A stretch of DNA of 34,188 nt from Caldilineaceae bacterium (GTDB lineage: Bacteria > Chloroflexota > Anaerolineae > Caldilineales > Caldilineaceae), in the NCBI GenBank assembly GCA_022842065.1, contig JALHQH010000002.1, positions 1-34,188 of the forward strand, in the 5' to 3' direction. Shown here piece by piece: positions 28,171 through 34,188 of the stretch; within the stretch, counting starts at the first letter, position 1; every line of letters begins with the position of its first letter. Both the position numbers and the translations under genes were made by a program. Below the pieces are notes generated by a model that was not told the DNA's origin, did not search any database, and was given only the letters and a program-made list of their open reading frames with translations.

Positions 28171-28473
28171 CTAAACATAGACGATCGATTCTCGGATTGC
28201 TTGGGCCACTTGTGCGTTACGGATGGCTTGAATCCCAGCCGGGGTCAATACATCAACCGGCGCATGAAGCAGTTGTTCCAAATAATCAGTGAACTCAATA
28301 AACTTCAAGCCAGGGGGCGACTCGAATTCAGCCACCAGATCAATGTCGCTGTGTTCCCGCTGTACCCCTTTTGCATAAGAACCAAATAGGCCAAGCCGCT
28401 TAATCCCATATTGCGCGGACAAATACGGCAACTGCTGACGCAAAATCGTCGTAATCTGTTGTGTCGTCAACAT
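28171..28473 (-). CDS. Minimal nucleotidyltransferase (MntA-like)
   Basis: 100 aa member of the MNT group of the Pol-beta nucleotidyltransferases. The motif GSYAKG (31-36) and the acidic pair D43 and D45 in HSDIDLVAEF are present, so it may be active. Such proteins usually pair with a HEPN/DUF86 toxin (HepT) and inactivate it by adenylylation, but no HEPN gene is next to it. The next gene, 66 bp downstream on the same strand, is the ATPase. The ATG at 28473 follows AGGAG by 11 bases; the in-frame extension to 28575 reads through the inverted repeat and is rejected. It may be a third component of the ATPase-HNH cluster or an orphaned antitoxin. Confidence 0.85.
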   Translation of the reverse strand: MLTTQQITTILRQQLPYLSAQYGIKRLGLFGSYAKGVQREHSDIDLVAEFESPPGLKFIEFTDYLEQLLHAPVDVLTPAGIQAIRNAQVAQAIRESIVYV

Positions 28474-28542
28474 AAATGTGTTTACTCCTACCGCATCCAA
28501 AGTCAACCTTGCCACTGTAAGTATACTACAGCAACTGGGATC

Positions 28543-28608
28543 GCGTGCGTCGCACTGACCAACAATTGTTTCCATGCCGTTAGATGCTGTGGTCAGTGCG
28601 ACGCACGC
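28543..28608. repeat. 19-bp inverted repeat upstream of the nucleotidyltransferase
   Basis: Arms 28543-28561 and 28590-28608 (core GCGTGCGTCGCACTGACCA) are exact complements around a 28-base spacer. Part of the arm (TGCGACGCACT) recurs near 30929-30939, next to another gene boundary, suggesting a dispersed element. It lies at the upstream edge of the AT-rich cluster. Confidence 0.65.
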
Positions 28609-28687
28609 TAGGCGAAATGACGGTTATCATTCTGCATTCAGTATACCTAGATCACCATCTGCCACGAACTAAGCTGATGACTGATCT

Positions 28688-29248
28688 CTACTTCACAATC
28701 CCAAGACACAGATGAGTCCTCCCGGCGGGCAGGGCCAGCACCTTCACGCGTGCCAGTTGAATTTGCTCATGCTCCAGCGCGGCAAAGAGCCGGAGCCCGT
28801 CACCCAGCAGCACGGGCATGAGGTCAACCTGGAGTTCGTCGGCCAGCCCAGCCCGGAGGCACTGTTGGATCGTCTGCGCGCCCCCGACCACCGTTACATC
28901 TTTGGTGCCGGCGGCCACTTTGGCTTGCACAATCGCGCTGGGTAAGCCGTCGGTCACAAAGGTGAAGGTGAGTGCAGCGTTTTCCTTGGGCTGCTTGAGG
29001 GGCGGGGTGTGGGTGACCACGAAGATCGGCACCTGAAATTCGTAGTGCTCGGCGTAGGAATCGGGATCTTCAGCCATGGCAAAGGTCTTCCAACCCATGA
29101 CTACGGCACCGGTCTGTTCAATCGCTTCCTGCATTGGTGCGGTCTCGCGCAAGGTCGCAAAATCCGCATAGAGTGCACCGACGCTGCCCGCGCGATCCTG
29201 GACAAAACCATCCAGCGACATGGTCATCCCCACAATCACTTTTCCCAT
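28688..29248 (-). CDS. Dihydrofolate reductase family protein (RibD C-terminal domain)
   Basis: 186 aa NADPH-dependent reductase fold of the DHFR/RibD_C superfamily. Visible features are the start KVIVGMTMSLDGFVQDR, the MGWKTFAM block, the nucleotide-binding TVVGGAQTIQQCL and the acidic DELQVDLMPVLLGDG ending. Stand-alone proteins like this are common and poorly characterised; neither true DHFR nor riboflavin synthesis activity should be assumed. AAGGAG lies six bases before the ATG at 29248, which is preferred to the adjacent GTG at 29251. It is in a minus-strand run with the DUF385-like gene 36 bp upstream. Confidence 0.88.
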   Translation of the reverse strand: MGKVIVGMTMSLDGFVQDRAGSVGALYADFATLRETAPMQEAIEQTGAVVMGWKTFAMAEDPDSYAEHYEFQVPIFVVTHTPPLKQPKENAALTFTFVTDGLPSAIVQAKVAAGTKDVTVVGGAQTIQQCLRAGLADELQVDLMPVLLGDGLRLFAALEHEQIQLARVKVLALPAGRTHLCLGIVK

Positions 29249-29284
29249 CACCAGCTCCTTGCCACAAAACAGTACGCCATAGGC

Positions 29285-29686
29285 TTATGGCATATCGTCA
29301 AAGAATACTTCCACAATTGGGCTATACTTGACCAGCACCGCCAGCGCGTCAACTTGATTGCGATACCATTGCGTTGCTGGTGCGCTCATCAGATAGCGGC
29401 GGTCGGCGGGATCAACAATTTCAACCGCCCGCGCTGGCAGTTCAACCTGCAGGGACTCCTTAAAACAGAAGGTAAAGCGCGGATTGGCCTTTAAGTTGGC
29501 CAGCCAATCGCTCGGTGTATACGGACCTTTGTCCCCTGTCGCGCCGGGCGTACCGCAGATGATAATCCGGCCACCAACATTGGTAAACCAGATCTCCGTT
29601 CTGCGGGGTAAGCGCGACTTGGCACCAATGGTAATCATATCGATGGTACGGTCAGTGTTAAGTGCTGCGCTTATTTCTGCGTTCAT
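29285..29686 (-). CDS. Nitroreductase/quinone reductase family (deazaflavin-dependent, DUF385-like) protein
   Basis: 133 aa split-barrel flavin/F420-binding protein. The run TIDMITIGAKSRLPRRTEIW, the GGRIIICGTPG strand and DWLANLKANPRFTF are typical of deazaflavin-dependent nitroreductase-family proteins, which reduce quinones or nitro compounds with F420H2. The ATG at 29686 is taken as start; its ribosome site is weak (GAAGAA well upstream). It begins only eight bases after the stop of a truncated P-loop kinase, so it may rely on read-through translation from that frame. An in-frame extension to 29782 overlaps the kinase remnant in another frame and is rejected. Confidence 0.75.
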   Translation of the reverse strand: MNAEISAALNTDRTIDMITIGAKSRLPRRTEIWFTNVGGRIIICGTPGATGDKGPYTPSDWLANLKANPRFTFCFKESLQVELPARAVEIVDPADRRYLMSAPATQWYRNQVDALAVLVKYSPIVEVFFDDMP

Positions 29687-29693
29687 TGTGCGA

Positions 29694-29828
29694 TTAGATT
29701 CTTCGATCAAACGAAAGCCGCACCAACCCTTGCTGCTCGAGTTGCGCGGCAACGGTGGATTTGCCAGAACCGGCTGGCCCACACATCAAGATAACCCGGC
29801 TGGTTGAATGAAAATTAGCGTTTGTCAT
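29694..29828 (-). pseudogene. Truncated P-loop kinase remnant (44 codons)
   Basis: A short minus-strand frame encodes an N-terminal AAA_33/zeta-toxin-like kinase start: RVILMCGPAGSGKSTVAAQL, with an intact Walker A (GPAGSGKST, residues 17-25), followed by GLVRLSFD, the position where these kinases continue to the substrate site. It then stops. Normal relatives are about 150-200 aa. Its ATG overlaps the stop of the squalene-cyclase-like gene (ATGA), so it was once the next cistron of that operon. The remainder of the kinase has been replaced by the DUF385-like gene. Confidence 0.7.
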
Positions 29829-30817
29829 CGGTTGTGCGAAGCTGCGGCATACCAGTTCAAGACACGCAGGGCGCGCAACGTGATCCAGCGGCTCGCGTCC
29901 GCGCCGTCGTCGATCACGATTGGCATCACACCGGGGTAGCTGACCTCGAGCGGCCAGCGGCCATCTTTGTCGCGCTTGGAAACGACCAGGTCGATCGCCT
30001 CGACCACCCGCTCGTCAGGGGTAACACCGGCGCGGCGCAGGTACTCGAGCCCGCGCAGCACGTCATAGTGCCACCAGGTCGGCCAGGCGAAGCGGGTGAA
30101 TGCGCCGCCCCCCTTGCGATCTTGCCCAATGACTTCACCCGTCGACTTGCGGCGGAAAAGGCGACGCTCAAGGAGATACGCCTGCCCGCGCAGGCGCGCC
30201 GCGGCCACCGTCGCATCGTCCCCGAACTGCAACTCGTACGCCAGCAGGGCTTCCAGCACGCAGATCGTGGTGTTGAACGACGCCCGCGTCGAGCCATGCT
30301 CGGCTTCGCAGTTCCAGCCGCCATCGGGCAACTGCTCGCCGAGCAGCCGGTCGACAATGCCGCGCACATCCTGGCCAAAGTATGCGCCGACCGCGCCCAC
30401 CTGGCCATTGATACATGGTTCCAATTCACCGGCGAAGAAGGGGTTGGCATCACATGCTGACGGGCCGCACCCTTTCCAGGTTACATGGTCGCGGACGAGA
30501 CCCACCGCGCGCTGGGCCTGGTCGCTCGCCGGATCGAGCCCCAAGTCGCGCAGTAGCATCAGCACGTGCATGGTGGAATCCCAGCCCCGGTTCCATGCCG
30601 CGCCGCCCCACCGGCCATCGGCATCTTGGCGGGCAAGCAACTGCGCGCCCCAGCCCGCGGTGGCGACCAGCGCCCGCGCAGCCGCAACCTCCGCAGCGGG
30701 CGCACTAAGCAGATCTTGCATCACCTGCCAGCGGATCGATGGGTCACCATCAAGCAGCCATTCAATGACCGAGCGCGTTGGCTGCGGGGCATGCGGTTGG
30801 GGCGGATTGGTTGCCAT
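29825..30817 (-). CDS. Squalene cyclase-like (terpenoid toroid) protein
   Basis: 330 aa alpha/alpha toroid protein of the squalene cyclase/prenyltransferase superfamily. QW-like repeats are visible: RQDADGRWGGAAWNRGWDST (63-82), QLPDGGWNCEAEHGSTRASF (162-181) and KDGRWPLE near 295. It is about half the length of real squalene-hopene cyclases and has no DXDD catalytic motif, so cyclase activity is unlikely; such proteins are often mislabelled squalene cyclase. The start is well supported by AGGAGGA seven bases upstream. Its stop overlaps the start of the kinase remnant. Role unknown. Confidence 0.85.
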   Translation of the reverse strand: MATNPPQPHAPQPTRSVIEWLLDGDPSIRWQVMQDLLSAPAAEVAAARALVATAGWGAQLLARQDADGRWGGAAWNRGWDSTMHVLMLLRDLGLDPASDQAQRAVGLVRDHVTWKGCGPSACDANPFFAGELEPCINGQVGAVGAYFGQDVRGIVDRLLGEQLPDGGWNCEAEHGSTRASFNTTICVLEALLAYELQFGDDATVAAARLRGQAYLLERRLFRRKSTGEVIGQDRKGGGAFTRFAWPTWWHYDVLRGLEYLRRAGVTPDERVVEAIDLVVSKRDKDGRWPLEVSYPGVMPIVIDDGADASRWITLRALRVLNWYAAASHNR

Positions 30818-30941
30818 TTCTGATCCTCCTGACCGGCGGTCAGTCACAATGCATTGCAAGCTACCACGGGGCGCGGCATGGTCCGTGACCTGCCGCCAGT
30901 CATGGACTGGCTAGGCACGGGGCGAAATGCGACGCACTTGT

Positions 30942-32312
30942 TTATGCCATGGTTTCGCCCAACTGGGTGAACATAAAGACATTGAACTCAATCGCACGCG
31001 CGATATCACTGACACGAATATGTTCATTCGGCGCATGGGCACCGCTGCCGTAATAAGCCGGGTTACCTGAAGTGGAGATGCCCAAGACGCCGACGTTGTT
31101 TTTCATGGCCCCTAGCAGGGGCAGCGTACCACCACCAAGCGGGATGATCTTCGGTTCCTGCTCGGTGAATGCCTGGCAGATCTGCGTGATCTTTTGCACG
31201 AATGGCCCTTCCAGCGGCGTAACGACCGGATCGCCGCTGCCCAATTTCGCGACGTGCACATCCGCAAAGCCCTGGGCCTTGAGATGCGCCTGCAATTTGG
31301 CCAAAATATCATCGGGTTGCTGATTCGGCACAAGGCGGAAATCCATTTTGGCCATTGCTTTCGCCGGCAGCACCGTCTTCACGCCCGGTTCCGTATAGCC
31401 AGAGAGAAAACCAGCGATATTAGCGGTCGGCTCATAGACGGAAATCTCCAGATCATAGCCGCTGCGATTGTGCAGGAACGTATCGATGCCATACATGGCC
31501 TTGATGCGGCCTTCCTGTTCCAGATCGACATTCGCGTGCGCGGCTTGTTGCTCCATCGCGGTTGGCTCGCGCACGTCGGCATAGAAGCCAGGGATCAGCA
31601 CGCGGCCGTTGTCATCTTTTAAGCTGGCCAGCGCTTTCAGCAAGCGCCAGGTGGCGCTGGGGAGCGTATGGGCGTTGCCAGAATGGGCATCGTGCGCCAT
31701 CGTTTCGACGCTGTACTCGACATACAACATGCCGCGGAAGCCCACGGCAATATGGGCTTGCCCCTTTTCGTTGAAGCCACCACCCTCCCAGAGGGCGCCA
31801 TCGGTTTTTAAGAGATCGCCATACTGGCGCGTCATCGCGTCAAAGTGCGTACTCCCGATCTCCTCTTCGCCTTCGATGATCCACTTGATGGTAATGGGAA
31901 ATTCGCCCTGGAGGGCTTGAATCGCGCGGATGGCGCAGATGCGTGAAATCAGCTCTGCTTTGTTATCGCAGATGCCGCGTGCCACCAGTTTGCCTTCTTT
32001 TTCGGTGACTTCGAATGGGGGACTTTTCCACAACTCAATGGGCGTTTCCGGTTGCACGTCATAATGGTTGTAGAGCAAGAGCGTAACATCACTTTTGCCT
32101 TTGAGCGTGCCATAGACATAATTCGGCGCGCCCTCGACAGGCAATTGACGCGTTTCAAAGCCGGTCGTTTTCAGCAAGTTTTCCACCCAATCCGCCGTCT
32201 CACCCATCATCCGGTTTTGTGCGGCGACACTTTCCAAGCGGCAGTAGTCAGTGATGAGGGTTTTAAAATTTTGGGTTTGGATTTCAAGTGCTTTAGCAAG
32301 TGTTTCATTCAT
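30942..32312 (-). CDS. M20 family metallopeptidase
   Basis: 456 aa zinc peptidase of the M20/dipeptidase family, the same length as the enzyme at 116-1486. Motifs: YNHYDVQPETP (H83, D85), GICDNKAE (D116), EGEEEIGS (E149, E150) and a C-terminal GSGAHAPNEH with a metal His. The insert dimerisation domain (HDAHSGNAHTLPSATW) is present. Start at 32312 is supported by AAAGGA seven bases upstream; the frame continues back to 32459 but that part is low-complexity and overlaps the next gene. No signal peptide. Substrate unknown; it may trim dipeptides or acylated amino acids. Confidence 0.9.
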   Translation of the reverse strand: MNETLAKALEIQTQNFKTLITDYCRLESVAAQNRMMGETADWVENLLKTTGFETRQLPVEGAPNYVYGTLKGKSDVTLLLYNHYDVQPETPIELWKSPPFEVTEKEGKLVARGICDNKAELISRICAIRAIQALQGEFPITIKWIIEGEEEIGSTHFDAMTRQYGDLLKTDGALWEGGGFNEKGQAHIAVGFRGMLYVEYSVETMAHDAHSGNAHTLPSATWRLLKALASLKDDNGRVLIPGFYADVREPTAMEQQAAHANVDLEQEGRIKAMYGIDTFLHNRSGYDLEISVYEPTANIAGFLSGYTEPGVKTVLPAKAMAKMDFRLVPNQQPDDILAKLQAHLKAQGFADVHVAKLGSGDPVVTPLEGPFVQKITQICQAFTEQEPKIIPLGGGTLPLLGAMKNNVGVLGISTSGNPAYYGSGAHAPNEHIRVSDIARAIEFNVFMFTQLGETMA

Positions 32313-32451
32313 CGGAACATCCTTTGACATTCTGTTGTCTCTGCGCTCTCGCTCTGCGGTCTCATGGCCAACGCGGGCGTTGGTTTGGTTCATTGATGAG
32401 CGCGGGTTGTCAAGTGCATTGAACAAGCCAGTTGCTTGCCTAACCAATAGG

Positions 32452-33039
32452 CTAATCATCTAAACCCTTGCCATTGAGAATGTGAGGCACATATTTTTCG
32501 ACCCTTGACGCCCGCGTTTTGGCTTGTTTGGCCCCAGCAAAATAAAGCAGGTAGCCTCTTTGTCGCCCCGGCGTCAATGCCTCAAAGGCACTCCTTATAT
32601 CAGGATCTTCATCGAATTTATTGAGCAGTTCTTCTGGCATGTCAAAATCTGTCGTCTTTTTAAATTCCACAGCCAAACCAGCTTTTTCCACCGCAATGGC
32701 TTCATGAATATAGGCTTTCAAGATCGGTTCCAGCGCCACGATCTCTTGCACATTGGCGAAGCGAATTTGACGCGCTGCTTGCGAATTCGGCGTCTGTTGG
32801 ATGAGAATCCCATTCGGATCTGGTAATAAGGCACCTTTGGGAAATAGCAGTGCACAGTAGGCATTAAAGACATGGATCAACACGATGTTACTATTTTCAA
32901 ACGTGTAACAAGGCACCATCCACTTTACCTCTTCCGTCAGCCCGCAGTCAAGTACGATCGCGCGCAATTTTGGCAATTCGGCCTGCCACTGCTTGTTTTT
33001 ACGGATGTAGCCATCAACCTTGGGCGTCATTGTCGTCAT
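32452..33039 (-). CDS. YdeI/OmpD-associated family protein (copy 1)
   Basis: 195 aa protein of the YdeI/OmdA family: an N-terminal DUF1801-like part (LPKLRAIVLDCGLTEEVKW, PCYTF, ALLFPKGALL) and a C-terminal bacteriocin-protection-like part ending in FEALTPGRQRGYLLYFAGAK. YdeI is linked to stress and antimicrobial-peptide resistance in enterics, but the mechanism is unclear. AAGGAG lies six bases before the ATG. It is a tandem duplicate of the next gene, 29 bp away, and both are probably co-transcribed. Confidence 0.87.
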   Translation of the reverse strand: MTTMTPKVDGYIRKNKQWQAELPKLRAIVLDCGLTEEVKWMVPCYTFENSNIVLIHVFNAYCALLFPKGALLPDPNGILIQQTPNSQAARQIRFANVQEIVALEPILKAYIHEAIAVEKAGLAVEFKKTTDFDMPEELLNKFDEDPDIRSAFEALTPGRQRGYLLYFAGAKQAKTRASRVEKYVPHILNGKGLDD

Positions 33040-33068
33040 TGCTTGCTCCTTTGAACGATTTGGCGGTA

Positions 33069-33701
33069 TTAGCGATCATGCAGGCCTTTGCCTGCGAAAA
33101 TCTGCTCCCGATATTTTTCAATCCTTGCAGTTCGGGTCTTGGCCTGTTTAGGGGCAGCAAAATGCAGCAGGTAGCCTCTTTGCCGGCCTGGCGTCAGGGC
33201 CTCAAAGGCAGCCCGTAAATCAGGGTCTTCATCGAATTTGTCGACCAGTTCTTCCGGTATCTCAAATTCTTCAATCTGTTTAAAGTCCACGGTCAAACCA
33301 GCTTTTTCCACCGCAATGGCTTCCGCCAGGTAAGCCTTTACGATCGGTTCCAGTGCCACGATTTCCTGCACACTGGTGAACCGAATCAGGCGCGCCGCCT
33401 GCGTATTCTCGCCAGGTTTCTCGAGAATCCCATGGGGATCTTGCAACAAGGCCCCTTTGAAGAAACCAAGCGAACAGTATTCTTTCAGGGCACTCATGAC
33501 CACGACGTTGTTGCCCTGAAAGGTGTAACAAGGCACTTTCCACTTCACTTCTTCAGTCAGCCCACAGTCAAGCAGGATCGTGCGCAACTTGGCCAGTTCG
33601 GCGGGCCAGGCATGGACTTTACAGTTGGGCGTTCCGCCCAGTGGACAACGCCCACAGCCGACCATCAGATATTGATCAACCTGAGGATTCATATCATTCA
33701 T
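33069..33701 (-). CDS. YdeI/OmpD-associated family protein (copy 2, with Cys motif)
   Basis: 210 aa paralogue of the preceding gene, sharing almost all blocks (RTILLDCGLTEEVKWKVPCY, FEALTPGRQRGYLLHFAAPK). It differs by an N-terminal insertion GCGRCPLGGTPNC with three Cys residues that could bind a metal. The ATG at 33701 gives the family start MNDMNPQVDQYL; the seven-residue extension to 33722 has no ribosome-site support. It appears to be the upstream member of the pair. Function unknown beyond the family. Confidence 0.87.
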   Translation of the reverse strand: MNDMNPQVDQYLMVGCGRCPLGGTPNCKVHAWPAELAKLRTILLDCGLTEEVKWKVPCYTFQGNNVVVMSALKEYCSLGFFKGALLQDPHGILEKPGENTQAARLIRFTSVQEIVALEPIVKAYLAEAIAVEKAGLTVDFKQIEEFEIPEELVDKFDEDPDLRAAFEALTPGRQRGYLLHFAAPKQAKTRTARIEKYREQIFAGKGLHDR

Positions 33702-33804
33702 TGCTTGCTCACTCCGTAACATAAATTGTCAGCGTTTTCGTCCTCACCACCACCGATAAGCGGCAACAGTGGTGAGGAGACGCGTTCCGCATCTGGTCAG
33801 CCGT

Positions 33805-34035
33805 TTAGCCGGTACGTTGCCCGCTGCGCCCCTTGACCAGATAGGGCAGTACGAACAAGTACAGACCGGTGAACAGCAGCAAGAAGAGCGGGAGCAGTGT
33901 TGAGAGCCCTACCCAGAGGATCAGCTGCTCCTGTCCCGCCGCGAAGACGTTGAGAACGATATTAACAACGACCAGCAGCGTAAAGATCATGGAGAGCCAG
34001 CGATGGCTCTGCCGAAACCATTTGTTCGAGTTCAT
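33805..34035 (-). CDS. Small membrane protein, two predicted TM helices
   Basis: 76 aa protein of unknown function with two hydrophobic segments (about residues 14-33 and 39-66) and a basic C-terminus (LVKGRSGQRTG), fitting an inner-membrane hairpin. The N-terminus SNKWFRQSHRWLS resembles the first helix of PepSY-type membrane proteins, but the match is too short to assign. AAGGAG lies seven bases before the ATG, supporting the start. Its upstream region is an 8-bp tandem repeat, which may influence expression. Confidence 0.7.
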   Translation of the reverse strand: MNSNKWFRQSHRWLSMIFTLLVVVNIVLNVFAAGQEQLILWVGLSTLLPLFLLLFTGLYLFVLPYLVKGRSGQRTG

Positions 34036-34054
34036 AGGAATCTCCTTTTTTTAC

Positions 34055-34188
34055 GATGACAAGATGACAAGATGACAAGATGACAAGATGACAAGATGAC
34101 AAGATGACAAGATGACAAGATGACAAGATGACAAGATGACAAGATGACAAGATGACAAGATGACAAGATGACAAGATGACAAGATGAC
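34055..34188. repeat. 8-bp tandem repeat (GATGACAA)n, cut by the window edge
   Basis: The unit GATGACAA repeats without error for 134 bases (nearly 17 copies) to the last base of the window, about 20 bases upstream of the small membrane-protein gene. The open frame through it on the minus strand is an artefact. The window end inside the repeat may mark an assembly break. Confidence 0.9.

Noticed and set aside
28171..28575. A complete HEPN/MNT toxin-antitoxin pair
   Set aside because: Only the nucleotidyltransferase is present; neither side encodes a HEPN/DUF86 protein with an Rx4-6H motif in the frames I examined.
33962..34174. Minus-strand 70-codon frame with repeated Cys-His-Leu-Val units
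   Set aside because: It is a translation of the 8-bp tandem repeat; the period of eight residues equals three repeat units and there is no gene-like content.
34055..34188. Possible CRISPR array
   Set aside because: The repeat is a contiguous 8-bp unit with no spacers.

Overview
The window looks like a piece of a mesophilic Chloroflexota chromosome (Caldilineae/Anaerolineae-like). This is an inference from gene content. It carries a DUF4058 gene, secreted proteins with SdrD-type repeats joined by Thr/Pro/Ala linkers, F420-type oxidoreductases, a squalene-cyclase-like protein, Imm-5-like and YdeI-type small genes, and many intergenic inverted repeats of the kind common in that phylum. There is no rRNA gene, recognisable tRNA, CRISPR array or insertion sequence. 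Most of the window is moderately GC-rich; the exception is a visibly AT-rich block at about 25.56-28.5 kb.

Layout. 0.1-8.2 kb: an M20 peptidase and a DUF4058 gene (+), a 36-bp perfect palindrome, a DUF488-RecQ fusion helicase (-), a PhyH dioxygenase (+) convergent with a sugar-phosphate-isomerase-like TIM barrel (-), and an extended SDR (-). 8.2-13.1 kb: a strong-looking promoter and a 1471-residue secreted protein. It has four SdrD-type domains (three in exact 507-bp register), a beta-propeller resembling the hydrazine synthase alpha middle domain, one CXXCH haem motif and a discoidin-like tail. 13.1-18.6 kb: an LLM flavin/F420 oxidoreductase (-), a GH127 beta-L-arabinofuranosidase (-), then a polyamine-type binding lipoprotein and an agmatinase-family ureohydrolase (+) six bases apart, with an 18-bp inverted repeat upstream.

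18.6-25.2 kb, all minus strand: a basic hypothetical protein, an Imm-5-like protein, purN, a ClbS/DfsB-type four-helix protein, a rifampicin phosphotransferase (rph) with its own promoter and terminator, DUF2200 and a GNAT acetyltransferase. 25.36-25.55 kb: an internally deleted relic of the agmatinase gene.

25.66-28.6 kb: the most interesting segment. It is an AT-rich, co-directional cluster of a minimal nucleotidyltransferase, an AAA/ABC-type ATPase with an unrecognised N-terminal domain of about 185 residues, and an HNH endonuclease whose start overlaps the ATPase stop. It resembles a Septu (PtuA/PtuB) defence pair with an added nucleotidyltransferase. A 19-bp inverted repeat lies on its upstream side.

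28.7-34.2 kb, all minus strand: a RibD-type reductase, a DUF385-like oxidoreductase, a decayed P-loop kinase that overlaps the stop of a squalene-cyclase-like gene, a second M20 peptidase, two tandem YdeI paralogues, and a small membrane protein. Upstream of the last lies an 8-bp tandem repeat that runs off the window edge.
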